Origin: Bacteroidales bacterium M3 | Lineage (GTDB): Bacteria > Bacteroidota > Bacteroidia > Bacteroidales > Muribaculaceae | Assembly: GCA_001689445.1 (NCBI GenBank) | Contig: LUJN01000044.1 | Span: forward strand, 62,001-126,000 | Reading direction: 5' to 3' | DNA length: 64,000 nt | Shown: one piece after another, positions 50,305 to 59,723 of the stretch | Position numbering within the stretch: the stretch's first letter is position 1 | How the letters are laid out: every line of letters begins with the position of its first letter | The notes under the pieces: model-generated | What the model saw: only the letters and a program-made list of their open reading frames with translations | Database searches by the model: none | What the model was told of the DNA's origin: nothing | Made by a program: the position numbers and the translations under genes

Positions 50305-51678
50305 TCAGGCCGCGAGGTCCTCATGCCTTTGTGCTTGGCGGTTGCGCTCTTTGAGGCGTCCTATGAGGGCTGTGCCGAATGTGATTACCCCCACGCGGCC
50401 TATGTACATCAGCACAATGATTGTGACCTTGCCCACTGTCGAAAGTTCGGGCGTTATTCCCGTGCTCAGCCCCACGGTGCCTATCGCCGATGCCGACTCA
50501 AACAGTATCTGTGACAAGGGGAACGGCTCGCTGTATGACAGCGTAACGCAGCCGAGAAATATCATCACCCCATACACGATAATGCTCGTCAGGGCGGTGT
50601 CGACGCGGTAGTGGGGGATATGGCGCCCAAGGAATGTCACATCCTTTCTCAACCCGAGCTTGGATATGACAAACCCCCACACGGCAGAGACCGACGTACT
50701 TTTGACGCCGCCTCCCGTGCCCGACGGGGATGCGCCGATAAACATTATCAACGCGAACACCAGTATCGGCCCCACCCGTAGGGTGGAGAGGTCCACCGTG
50801 TTGAATCCAACCGTCGTCATTGCCGACATCGTCTGGAAGAACGACAGCAGCACCCTTGTGGGCCATCCGTGGGATGCGGCATCCATTGTCGGGCTGAATG
50901 TCAGTATCACGGTGCCCCCGATTGTCATTATGGCCGTGACAAGCACTATTACTTTGGTCGTGAACGTGAGTCGGTAATTGCGTCTCTTTATCTTATAGAG
51001 TATGTCGGTTATCACGATAAATCCCATCGCCCCGGCATAGCTCAACACCGCCACGGTCAGGTTGATGGCTATGTTGTCGCTGAAGCTGCACAGCGAGTCG
51101 CTGAACGGGCTGAATCCCGCCGTGCAGAAGGAGGAGACCGACAGGAACAGCGCGTTCCACCCCGGCAGCGGAGCGTCGGCATGGCTCAAGGCTATGAAAA
51201 ACGACACAAACCCGATCAATTCAAATATGAATGTGAAATGTATGATGTTGTTTACCAGGTCTTGCAGCTCCATTCCCTGCGGGCGCGATATGGAGGCGTC
51301 GATCACCCGGCCTGTGTAGTCGGCGTGATGGGTTATCTTGAAAAATATGTAGGAGCTCATCGTCATGTATCCGATGCCGCCTATCTGTATGAGCAACAAT
51401 ATGACCGCTTGCCCCAAAATCGTGTAAGTACCCGGGATGTCGACCGTCGCGAGGCCCGTCGTCGACACGGCCGACACGGCGGTAAACAGGTTGTCGAGCC
51501 ATGAGGCGTCCTGATGTCGCGACCATGGCAGCATGAGCATCCCGAAGCCTATGGCCATATACACCAGGTAGCCGAGCAGTATGTTGCGCTCGGGCATGGA
51601 GGAGTCGCGCCCGAATGTGATAAGCCGTGTGATGTTGGAATGTAGCAGCAGTTGACGTATGTCGTGTCTATAGCTCAT
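50305..51678 (-). CDS. TrkH/KtrB-type potassium transporter membrane subunit
   Basis: 457 residues, closer to KtrB in length. Four membrane-pore-membrane repeats carry the filter motifs 'STTGLATVD', 'CTAGFSPFSD', 'TTVGFNTVD' and 'GTVGLSTGI', each with the conserved glycine. 'GASPSGTGGGVKSTS' marks the intramembrane gating loop. It takes up potassium with Na+ or H+. The cytosolic TrkA/KtrA subunit that it needs is not next to it in the window. It is 42 bp after the SDR gene on the same strand. Confidence 0.93.
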   Translation of the reverse strand: MSYRHDIRQLLLHSNITRLITFGRDSSMPERNILLGYLVYMAIGFGMLMLPWSRHQDASWLDNLFTAVSAVSTTGLATVDIPGTYTILGQAVILLLIQIGGIGYMTMSSYIFFKITHHADYTGRVIDASISRPQGMELQDLVNNIIHFTFIFELIGFVSFFIALSHADAPLPGWNALFLSVSSFCTAGFSPFSDSLCSFSDNIAINLTVAVLSYAGAMGFIVITDILYKIKRRNYRLTFTTKVIVLVTAIMTIGGTVILTFSPTMDAASHGWPTRVLLSFFQTMSAMTTVGFNTVDLSTLRVGPILVFALIMFIGASPSGTGGGVKSTSVSAVWGFVISKLGLRKDVTFLGRHIPHYRVDTALTSIIVYGVMIFLGCVTLSYSEPFPLSQILFESASAIGTVGLSTGITPELSTVGKVTIIVLMYIGRVGVITFGTALIGRLKERNRQAQRHEDLAA

Positions 51679-51720
51679 TGCGTGTAATGGTTTGGCGTGA
51701 CGCTCCTGTCGGGGTTTGCC

Positions 51721-52482
51721 TTATGCCTTGGGCAGCGGCGCGTCGGGCATGGAGACGCGTAGCGGGATGTGCACCCACAGTGCGTTGGGGACGAGACGCC
51801 ACAGGCCGACGGCGATGTTCCACCGCCAGTCGATGACCGCCACGCGTCGGCGGCGCACGATGGCGCGCAGTATCTCGGTCGCGACATAGCGCACCGGCAT
51901 CTCCATCGGGTATTTCAGCCCGGGGACGAGTAGCGGGGTGTCAGTCCATCCCGGGCGTATGTCGGTGAACCGGATACCCGAGCGTTCCATCCGTGCAAGC
52001 TGCTCAAGGGCCACGAGATAGGTCTGTCCGAATCGTTTCGACGCCGAGTAGGCCGACAGTCTCCCGATGCCGTTGGTCCCCGCCACGGAGGTTATTGCGG
52101 CGATATGCCCCTTGATGCCGTGGCTGCGCATGTAACGGTAGGCCGTGTCAATCATCCGGGCAAACCCTGTGGCGTTGGTGTCGATTATTGCCGTCTCGCG
52201 GTCGGGGTCGAGCGTGAGGTTCTCATATCCGATGCCGGCGACATGGATGTATATGTCCATTCCTCCGAGAGCCTCGATGAGCTGTAGCATCTCCACCGAT
52301 GCCTCCGGTCGCGTGATGTCGATGGATTTCACCACCACGTTGTCGGGGTAGCGTCCCTTGAGTTCGAGCATAGGCTGTAGGTGGCGTGCCGCGATGGCTA
52401 CACTGACGCCGCGTGAGGCGAGCATCTCGGCCAGCTGTAGCCCGATGCCCGACGATGCGCCCATGATAAGTATCCTTTTCAT
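51721..52482 (-). CDS. Short-chain dehydrogenase/reductase (SDR)
   Basis: 253 residues, classical SDR size. Cofactor loop 'ILIMGASSGIGLQLA' (about 4-18), 'IHVAGIGYENL' in place of NNAG, catalytic 'ITSVAGTNG' serine and YSASK ('SAYSASKRFG') motif. The C-terminal end is basic and hydrophobic, as in SDRs that associate with the membrane. It probably oxidises or reduces an alcohol or keto group with NAD(P). The substrate is unknown. It is upstream of the potassium transporter gene, with no functional link evident. Confidence 0.9.
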   Translation of the reverse strand: MKRILIMGASSGIGLQLAEMLASRGVSVAIAARHLQPMLELKGRYPDNVVVKSIDITRPEASVEMLQLIEALGGMDIYIHVAGIGYENLTLDPDRETAIIDTNATGFARMIDTAYRYMRSHGIKGHIAAITSVAGTNGIGRLSAYSASKRFGQTYLVALEQLARMERSGIRFTDIRPGWTDTPLLVPGLKYPMEMPVRYVATEILRAIVRRRRVAVIDWRWNIAVGLWRLVPNALWVHIPLRVSMPDAPLPKA

Positions 52483-52779
52483 CTTTGTGATTTATTGGTG
52501 ATAAGCCCGATAGGTCCAATAGGTCCGGCCCTATAAGGCTTATTGGTCCTATTTGACTTATTGGCCTTATTCTCCTATAACGCTCCCGGCCGGTGATAAG
52601 TTGGTCTCTGCTTTGGCAAATTTTGTCGCAATTCGTTACATTTCTATGCACAAATTGGCATATATTGGGCAAAAATGCGTATCTTTACCGCGATTTTGCT
52701 TTTTAAGGGGCATTACATGCCCTATGATACTTGCACTTTAGGAAAGGTAAAAGATAATACTAACAAAGAATAGAAAAGT
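52483..52779. other. 297-bp spacer with degenerate repeats and promoter region
   Basis: At 52505-52580 short blocks such as ATAGGTCCAATAGGTCC, CTTATTGGTCC and CTTATTGGCC repeat and partly complement each other, like the tract at 18449-18510. At 52680-52687 TATCTTTA is one base off the -7 consensus, with a TTG at 52655-52657, and is a likely promoter for the six-gene operon that follows. No coding frame was seen. Confidence 0.45.
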
Positions 52780-55302
52780 ATGAAAAAAACGACATTTGGC
52801 TACTCGTTTGTCGCTGCAACGGCCTTAGTGCTGGCCGCCTGCTCCGCAGAGGAGTCGCCGATGACCGCCGGAGCAGGGCGCATCAACCCGTCGGTTGAGC
52901 TTAACTCCGACATCATCACAACAGTGTCCAAGAGCCGGTCGGCGTCAGCCCCCACGGTCGATGACTTGAAGCTGTCGCTCAAATCAGCTGACGGCTCCTA
53001 TTACAAAACCTGGCCGTCGGTGGCGCAGTTCCCCACCGATGAGGCGTTCAAGATTGGAAAATACACGCTTGAGGCATCCGTCGGCAGCATCAATGTCGAG
53101 GGCTTTGAGAAGCCGTATTACTATGGCAGTACCGAGTTTACCGTCAACGAGGGGCGCACGACCGACGTCTCGCTGACAGCCACGCTTGCCAACACGATGG
53201 TCTCCATCCAGTACACCGACGCTTTCAAGAAGTATTTCACCTCCTATAGTGCCGAGCTGCACTCCGAGGGGGGTACCTACATCTCATATGCCGCCGACGA
53301 GACCCGTCCCGCCTACCTGCGTCCCGGCAAGGTGACAGTCTCTCTCGACATCACCAAGCCCAACGGCACGTCGGCCACCATACAGCCCGCGACCATTGAC
53401 AACGCCGAGGCGCGCCACCACTACCGCCTGACCCTCGATGTCAACGGCGGTGAGGTAGGGGATGCCGTCCTCTCCATTTCGTTTGACGACGCTCTAGAGC
53501 AGGAGACCGTCACCATCAACCTCAGCGACGAGTTGATGAACGCCCCCGCTCCCACGGTGACAGCCGAGGGCTTCACCCCCGGTCAGGCCGTCAGCGTCTA
53601 CGAGGGCGAGGCTCCCGCACAGGCAGCCCGCTTCATGGTCAATGCTTCCGGCGGTCTCGGCTCCGTTACGCTGACAACGCAGTCAGAGTCGCTCATCGCC
53701 AAGGGTTGGCCCGCAGAGATTGACCTCATGCGCGCCACCGAGGCCCAGAAGGGCACGATGACTTCTCTCGGCCTGAAAGCTTCGGGCCTTTGGGTGCGTC
53801 CTGAGCGTTTTGCCGTGGTCGACCTCACCGAGGCCATCGCCAATCTTGGTGCCGGCGACGCCGCTTTCACCGTCGTGGTAAAAGACCAGATGACCAAGGT
53901 CAACGATCCCGTGACAATGAATGTCACCGTCGCCCCCGTCACCCTCACAATCACCGGCAACACCGACCTTGCCTATGGCGCGAATGAGGCAGAGCTGACT
54001 GTGGCATATGATGGAAACGACTTCGACAGCAAGGTGACGTTTGAGACCTCAACCGACAACGGCGCGACATGGCAGGCTGCCCGCGTGCTTTCGGTCAACG
54101 GCGTGGCACGTGCTGCCACCGACTACACCGTGCGCATCGCCGTCCCCTCTGCCGGCACCGTCAAGGTGCGCGCCCTCTACTGCGGCAAGGCAAAAGAGGC
54201 CGCCGATATAGTTCTCGCCCACGGCAAGCTCCTCTATGACATCTCGGTTGATGCCTATGCTACAAAGGCTCTTGTCAAGATTTCCGGCACCTCGGCCGAG
54301 AACATCGCCCAGATAGTCAACTATGGCGTGGTGACCCTCAACGGCGCGACTAAGGAGGCCGACCATCGCGATGCGGTTAACGGTATAATTACCCTTACCG
54401 GCCTTAGTGGAGCGACACAGTACACAATGACCCTGACTCTTCCCGACGGGCAGGAGTCGGATGAGGTTACATTCACCACCGAAAGCATTTCCGTTCTGCC
54501 CAACGGCGACTTCGAGAATACGGTGGCACTTGGCTCCATGACAATAAACAGTGGCGGTCCGTACTACGATACAAGGCTAAACGTGAACAAGCATCAGAAT
54601 ACCACTGAATATAATGTCAGCGAGGCTACAGGTTGGGCTACTACCAATGCCAAGACTCTTAACGTTAATGCATCCAACAAAAATACGTGGTATGTGCTAC
54701 CTTCGGTTGAGATTGACAACGCCAACAAGCAGAATGGCTCTAATGCGATGAAATTGCGTAATGTGGCATGGGATAACAGCGGCGTTGACATTCCCAAATA
54801 CAATCATGGCGGTTCATTGCCTTATCCCAAGTATAGCAATGGTCCCGTGCCGACTATAAAGTATAAGGCTGTCGCCAAGGCTTTCCTTGGTTCTTACGCA
54901 TACAATACCGCCTCTAATAGCGAGACATATTCGGAGGGCGTGAATTTTGCCTCTCGTCCGTCATCGCTGTCAGGGTATTATAAGTATGAGGCAACAGCCG
55001 ATGGCTCCGACAACGGAGTGGTGAAAGTGGAGCTTATCGGTGAGTCAGCCGGCAGTGAGGTTGTCATTGCTGCCGGAACGGCCCGTCTTTCGGCTTCCGG
55101 CGATTTCAAGTCATTCTCTATCCCGTTGACTTATTCTCATTTTGGCGTTAAGGCCACTCGCCTTAAGATAATGGTTGCTGCCTCCGGCCATTCAGGGTCT
55201 ATCTCATCCGAGACTTCTGCTGTCAAGACCGTTGACGACAAGCCGTCGGCAACCTCTACAGGCAATGCGCTTTGGGTCGACAACCTGACATTTGTATATT
55301 AA
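52780..55302 (+). CDS. DUF4493-type surface lipoprotein with FN3-like and PCMD-like domains
   Basis: 840 residues. Lipobox LVLAAC (Cys21), then SAEES. The first 240 residues are a fimbrillin-like DUF4493 region ('VDDLKLSLKSADGSYYKTW', 'KIGKYTLEASVGS', 'KPYYYGSTEFTVNEG'; key words SADGSYYKTW and YYYGS.EFTV). A middle of several Ig/FN3-like units ('LTGLSGATQYTMTLTLPDG') leads to a C-terminal PCMD-type jelly-roll from about 580 ('PNGDFEN', 'NFASRPSSLSGYYKYEA', ending 'WVDNLTFVY'). It is the first gene of a six-gene operon. Expected to be a surface adhesin or glycan-binding protein; the ligand is unknown. Confidence 0.78.
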   Translation: MKKTTFGYSFVAATALVLAACSAEESPMTAGAGRINPSVELNSDIITTVSKSRSASAPTVDDLKLSLKSADGSYYKTWPSVAQFPTDEAFKIGKYTLEASVGSINVEGFEKPYYYGSTEFTVNEGRTTDVSLTATLANTMVSIQYTDAFKKYFTSYSAELHSEGGTYISYAADETRPAYLRPGKVTVSLDITKPNGTSATIQPATIDNAEARHHYRLTLDVNGGEVGDAVLSISFDDALEQETVTINLSDELMNAPAPTVTAEGFTPGQAVSVYEGEAPAQAARFMVNASGGLGSVTLTTQSESLIAKGWPAEIDLMRATEAQKGTMTSLGLKASGLWVRPERFAVVDLTEAIANLGAGDAAFTVVVKDQMTKVNDPVTMNVTVAPVTLTITGNTDLAYGANEAELTVAYDGNDFDSKVTFETSTDNGATWQAARVLSVNGVARAATDYTVRIAVPSAGTVKVRALYCGKAKEAADIVLAHGKLLYDISVDAYATKALVKISGTSAENIAQIVNYGVVTLNGATKEADHRDAVNGIITLTGLSGATQYTMTLTLPDGQESDEVTFTTESISVLPNGDFENTVALGSMTINSGGPYYDTRLNVNKHQNTTEYNVSEATGWATTNAKTLNVNASNKNTWYVLPSVEIDNANKQNGSNAMKLRNVAWDNSGVDIPKYNHGGSLPYPKYSNGPVPTIKYKAVAKAFLGSYAYNTASNSETYSEGVNFASRPSSLSGYYKYEATADGSDNGVVKVELIGESAGSEVVIAAGTARLSASGDFKSFSIPLTYSHFGVKATRLKIMVAASGHSGSISSETSAVKTVDDKPSATSTGNALWVDNLTFVY

Positions 55303-55323
55303 TCCCACGAATATCCAATACAG

Positions 55324-56838
55324 ATGAAAAAGATATATAGCATACTTATGGCGCTTGCAGTCATAGTGACGGTAAGCTCCTGCTCAAAAGACGACTATTG
55401 GAAGACCACCGTCGACAGCGATGGTGAGGGCACGGTCAACCTTGCAAAGGTTAAGGATGACCTGCAGGTCGTCACCGCCGAGACTACTGTCGGCGAGGAC
55501 AAGTCGCCAAAGGCTCGTGACACCTACGACACCTCCGACTTTATCGTGAAAATCCTCAATGCCGACGACATGTCGGTGATGAAGACCTGGCAACACAAGG
55601 ATATGCCCGAGGTGTTCACCCTCCCTGTAGGGGAATATGTGGTAAACGTCATCTCCCACGACCAGGCTCTACAGGCTTGGGAGACCCCCTATTATGAGGG
55701 GCAGTCCGAGAAGTTCTCCATCGAGAACGGCAAGATTACCGACATAGGCACTATCGTCTGCAAGCTTGCCAACGTCAAAGTGTCGATACGCTACAGCGAC
55801 CAGCTCCGCAAGGCCCTCGGCGACGACGTGACTGTCACCGTGTTGATGAACGATGGCGGACAGCTCGTCTACACCCCTGCCGAGACTCGTGCCGGCTACT
55901 TCAAGTTTATCGAAAACTCCCACACTCTCGTTGCAACCTTTGAGGGCAGCATATCGGGCAATCATGAGACCCTGCGCAAGGCATATACCGACATCGAGCC
56001 GGGACAGCACCGTATAATTACCTTCAAGATCAAGAATGGTGACGGCACGATACCCGATGCCACAGGCGGTATCATTATCGGCGACGGCCTGATACTCGAC
56101 ACATCGGTTACGGTGGTCGACAAGGACGGCAATGTAGTTGTTGATGAGGATATCATTGAGGGTGACCGTCCCATCGAGGGTGAGGACACTGACGCTCCCG
56201 TCGTTACAGCCAACCCCGCGAGCGGCACCACGTTCACCGACAACCTCAGCGTCTCGTTGACCGCCACACAGTCGGCGACCATCTACTACACGCTCGACGG
56301 TACCCCCGCCACCACGGCATCCACGCGCTACACCGCGCCTATCGCCCTGACGGCTACGACAACCATCAACACTCTCGCTGTCGCATCCAACGGCAAGCAG
56401 GCCGCTCAGACTTTCAGCTACACCAAGGCTGCCGTATCGGCAGGAATAAAGATTGAACCGATCGAGATGAAGCTTGCCCCCGAGACCAACAAGGTTGCCG
56501 AGCTGACCGACGGTAATGTGAATATCCACTCCGACAACGGCATCGCCCACTTCTACGTTAAGATAGAGTCTACGAGCGACGACTTTATGGCTGCTGTCTC
56601 CGACCTGTTGCCGACCGAGTTTGACCTCGCATATCCTCCTGCCGACAATGTCAGCAACCTGCGTGACGACCTCGGCTTCCCCGTAGGGGATGATGTGATT
56701 GGCGCTCACGACCTCAACTTTAACATCACACAGTTCTTTGCCATGCTGGTGTTCCCCGGCGAGCACAAGTTCACTCTTGAAGTTGTGGATGCCTCCGGCA
56801 ACAAGAAGTCTGAAACCCTTATCCTCATAGCTGAATAA
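55324..56838 (+). CDS. DUF4493-type lipoprotein with chitobiase-like domain
   Basis: 504 residues. Lipobox VSSC (Cys20) followed by SKDDY, a good surface-export signal. The DUF4493-like part (about 60-240) repeats the sibling pattern ('VKILNADDMSVMKTWQHKDMP', 'VGEYVVNVISHD', 'TPYYEGQSEKFSIENG'). Residues about 300-375 ('ANPASGTTFTDNLSVSLTA', 'IYYTLDGTPAT') are a CHB_HEX-type Ig domain. The last 130 residues ('VNIHSDNGIAHFYVKIES') are not recognised; no PCMD domain is present, unlike its operon neighbours. It is 21 bp after the first and 5 bp before the third lipoprotein gene. Confidence 0.75.
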   Translation: MKKIYSILMALAVIVTVSSCSKDDYWKTTVDSDGEGTVNLAKVKDDLQVVTAETTVGEDKSPKARDTYDTSDFIVKILNADDMSVMKTWQHKDMPEVFTLPVGEYVVNVISHDQALQAWETPYYEGQSEKFSIENGKITDIGTIVCKLANVKVSIRYSDQLRKALGDDVTVTVLMNDGGQLVYTPAETRAGYFKFIENSHTLVATFEGSISGNHETLRKAYTDIEPGQHRIITFKIKNGDGTIPDATGGIIIGDGLILDTSVTVVDKDGNVVVDEDIIEGDRPIEGEDTDAPVVTANPASGTTFTDNLSVSLTATQSATIYYTLDGTPATTASTRYTAPIALTATTTINTLAVASNGKQAAQTFSYTKAAVSAGIKIEPIEMKLAPETNKVAELTDGNVNIHSDNGIAHFYVKIESTSDDFMAAVSDLLPTEFDLAYPPADNVSNLRDDLGFPVGDDVIGAHDLNFNITQFFAMLVFPGEHKFTLEVVDASGNKKSETLILIAE

Positions 56839-56843
56839 TAGAA

Positions 56844-58985
56844 ATGAAAAAGTTATCGATATATTTCATTGCGTCGCTGCTTGCCGCAGGCTTCACCGCC
56901 TGCAGCGAGCAGGACGAGGCGATGGGCGGTGAGGGCCGAGTGTCGCTCCACACCGTCGTCAACTCCAACATAAAGGTATATTCGCGTGCCGCCTCCGAGC
57001 AGGAACTTGCCGATGGCTGCACCATCTGGATATCGAGCGAGAAGGGTCTCGTGCGCAAGTACCGGGGCATCTCCAATGTCCCCTCTGAGATATGGCTCGT
57101 GGCCGGCAATTATGTCGCCGAGGCATGGACGGGCGACAGCGTGCCGGCATCCTTCGACAAGCGTTACTTCAAGGGCTACCAGCCGTTCACCGTCAGTGGC
57201 GGCGGGGCGACCAACGTCAACCTCAAGTGCAAGATAGCCAACGTGGTGGCCTCGGTCAATTATTCCCCCAACGTCGATGAGGTGCTCAAGGACTACACCA
57301 TGACCGTATCCCACACCCGTGGCGAGCTGACGTTCAACGGCCGCGATGAGCGTAAGGGCTACTTTATGATGCCCAACGGCGTTACCTCGCTCAACTGGAC
57401 TGTCAGCGGCCACAAGACCGACGGCAGCGAGTACACCAAGAGCGGTGTCATCGAGAACGTCAAGCGCGCCACCGAATATAAGCTCGATGTTGTCTACAAC
57501 AACACCCCCATAGGCGAGGCCGGAGCAGGACTTCTCACGGTCACAGTCGATGAGTCGACTGTTGATGTCGAGGATGAGATTGTCATCACCGCCGCCCCCG
57601 AGATTGTGGGCGTGGGCTTCAATATCGCCGAGCCGCTCTATTGCGAGGCCGGCAAGGTAGGCCGCCAGTCGCTCTACGTCACCGCCGCCACGTCGCTCAA
57701 GAGCGTGACGCTGGCCTGCGACAAGGCCGGGCTTCCCGCCGGTGGGGTAGACCTCATGGCGATGGACGAGGCCACAAGCGCGGCTCTCGACGCAAAGGGC
57801 GTGAATGCCATCTACACTCATGATGCGGAACTCGACCTGTCTAACATGAAGATAAACTTTGAGGAGGCGTTCACTAATGCTCTTCCCGACGGGATGTATG
57901 AGTTTGTCGTGACTGCCGTCGACAATTTCGACAAGCAGCGCACTGTGACATTCTCCCTCTCGACGACCATTCCTGCCACCACGGCCAACGATGCCGTTCC
58001 CGCAGCGGTATGGGCCACCCACGCCACTCTTACCGGCACGGTTGTCAAGGATGGTATTGCCAAGGTCGGTTTCAACTATCGCGCCAAGGGCACCGAGGCG
58101 TGGTCGCACGTTGACGGCACTGTAAGCGGCAAGGCTTACTCGGCACAGCTCACGGGCCTCACCCCCGGCACTGAGTATGAGTATGTCGCCACCGGCGATG
58201 ATTTCGTAGCGGAGGAAATCAAGACTTTCACTACCGAGGCTGCCGCACAGGTTCCCAATGGAGGATTCGAGGATTGGAACACCTCGTCCACGGCATATCT
58301 GCTTTACGCTCCCGATGGCGAGATGTTCTGGGACAGCGGTAACCACGGTTCGACCCTTGTCGGTGGAAGCAGCAACAACATCACTACTCCGACGACAGAG
58401 GTTAAGCACTCCGGCAATTACGGTGCATCGCTTGCATCGAAGTATGTAGTTTTGAAGTTTGCCGCCGGCAATGCCTTCACGGGCAAGTATCTCAAGACCG
58501 ATGGTACAAACGGTATCCTTGGTTTCGGACGTCCGTTCGCCTCTCGTCCTGTTGCCCTGAAAGGCTATGTCAAGTACAAGACAGGAGTCATCAATCGAGG
58601 CAAGCAGAGCGACCTCCCCTCCGATGCCGGTGTGACGGTCAAGGAGTCAAATGATATAGGCGTTGTCTATGTGGCTATCCTCGATGACCAGATGGAGGAG
58701 TACAACGGCGAGAGCTTCCCGTTCATCATCAAGACCAAACCGGCCGAGCGTCGTCTCTTTGACCGCAACGACTCCCGCGTGATAGGCTTCGGTGAGAAGA
58801 CTTGGAACGAGAATACTCCCGGAGAGGGAATGATTGAGTTCACAATTCCCATCGACTATAGCCGCACGGATGTCAAGGCATCCAATGTGCTGATAGTATG
58901 CTCGGCAAGCTACTTCGGCGACTACTTCGTCGGATGCGACACGAGCGAGATGTATGTCGATGACCTTGAATTTATTTATGAATAG
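56844..58985 (+). CDS. DUF4493-type surface lipoprotein with PCMD-like domain
   Basis: 713 residues. Lipobox FTAC (Cys20), then SEQDE. DUF4493-like N-terminal part (about 30-230, 'IWISSEKGLVRKYRGIS', 'AGNYVAEAWTGDS', 'KRYFKGYQPFTV'), a central Ig/FN3 part ('LTGLTPGTEYEYVATGDDF'), and a PCMD-like end from about 470 ('PNGGFEDWNTSS', 'MFWDSGNHGST', KTDGTNGILGFGRPF, ending 'VDDLEFIYE'). The PCMD part is close to that of the 60621-62213 product (KTDGTNGILSFGRPF). Its stop overlaps the start of the barrel gene by 8 bp, so the two are translationally coupled. Confidence 0.78.
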   Translation: MKKLSIYFIASLLAAGFTACSEQDEAMGGEGRVSLHTVVNSNIKVYSRAASEQELADGCTIWISSEKGLVRKYRGISNVPSEIWLVAGNYVAEAWTGDSVPASFDKRYFKGYQPFTVSGGGATNVNLKCKIANVVASVNYSPNVDEVLKDYTMTVSHTRGELTFNGRDERKGYFMMPNGVTSLNWTVSGHKTDGSEYTKSGVIENVKRATEYKLDVVYNNTPIGEAGAGLLTVTVDESTVDVEDEIVITAAPEIVGVGFNIAEPLYCEAGKVGRQSLYVTAATSLKSVTLACDKAGLPAGGVDLMAMDEATSAALDAKGVNAIYTHDAELDLSNMKINFEEAFTNALPDGMYEFVVTAVDNFDKQRTVTFSLSTTIPATTANDAVPAAVWATHATLTGTVVKDGIAKVGFNYRAKGTEAWSHVDGTVSGKAYSAQLTGLTPGTEYEYVATGDDFVAEEIKTFTTEAAAQVPNGGFEDWNTSSTAYLLYAPDGEMFWDSGNHGSTLVGGSSNNITTPTTEVKHSGNYGASLASKYVVLKFAAGNAFTGKYLKTDGTNGILGFGRPFASRPVALKGYVKYKTGVINRGKQSDLPSDAGVTVKESNDIGVVYVAILDDQMEEYNGESFPFIIKTKPAERRLFDRNDSRVIGFGEKTWNENTPGEGMIEFTIPIDYSRTDVKASNVLIVCSASYFGDYFVGCDTSEMYVDDLEFIYE

Positions 58986-59718
58986 GACTCATAGAGTTTT
59001 TATCCCGATATTGTTCTTGCTCATGGGCGCGTTTTGCGCCCATGGGCAAGAGCCTTTTAAGCGCGGCCTTGAAATGACGTCGTTTGTCCCCAAGGGACAA
59101 TGGGTGGCGGGATTCAGTGTCAGCTATGCCCAGTCGTCGATGGACAACTACCAGTTTCTTATCGTCGAGGGACTGTCGGGCGACAACTACACGTTCAAGG
59201 TCAGCCCGATGGTGTGCTACATCTTCAAGGACAATCTCGGCGTGGGAGGCAAGTTTGGCTACCAGCGCACGCTCAACAAGATAGAGCGCGGCAAGGCGGT
59301 CATCGACTCGGAGACCAACTATGACCTCGACCACCTATACAGTCTCGCCCACAATTACTATGGCATGGCCATATTCCGCAACTACATCAGCCTGGGGCAT
59401 AGTAAGCGTTTCGGGCTGTTCAACGAGGTGCAGTTGCAGATGGGTGGAGGACAGTCCAAGCTCGTCAACGGCAGCGGTGACTCGCTGACGGGGACCTATG
59501 AGAAAAACTATTCGCTCGACATTGGGCTTGCCCCGGGCATAATAGTGTTTCTCAACAACTATTCGGCTCTTGAGGTCAATGTCGGGGTGCTCGGGTTCAG
59601 CTACACCCACACCAAGTCGATTACCGACCAGATATATATCGCCGACCGCAACTCCCGTTCGGCCAACTTCAAGATCAACCTGTTTTCAATCACTTTCGGA
59701 ATGGCATTTTACCTGTAG
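58978..59718 (+). CDS. Outer-membrane beta-barrel protein, first of a paralogous pair
   Basis: 246 residues from ATG 58978; an in-frame ATG at 58954 lies deeper inside the previous gene and lacks signal character. The signal peptide ends at AHGQ. Alternating hydrophobic strands follow ('VPKGQWVAGFSVSYAQS', 'YTFKVSPMVCYIFKDNLGVGGKFGY'), ending SANFKINLFSITFGMAFYL with the terminal aromatic-Leu pattern of barrels. No catalytic motif. It matches the next gene throughout: FVPKGQW / FIPKGQW, and NFKINLFSITFG / NFKINLFNINFG. Its likely role is a pore or anchor for the lipoproteins of the operon. Confidence 0.8.
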   Translation: MNRTHRVFIPILFLLMGAFCAHGQEPFKRGLEMTSFVPKGQWVAGFSVSYAQSSMDNYQFLIVEGLSGDNYTFKVSPMVCYIFKDNLGVGGKFGYQRTLNKIERGKAVIDSETNYDLDHLYSLAHNYYGMAIFRNYISLGHSKRFGLFNEVQLQMGGGQSKLVNGSGDSLTGTYEKNYSLDIGLAPGIIVFLNNYSALEVNVGVLGFSYTHTKSITDQIYIADRNSRSANFKINLFSITFGMAFYL

Positions 59719-59723
59719 GCATC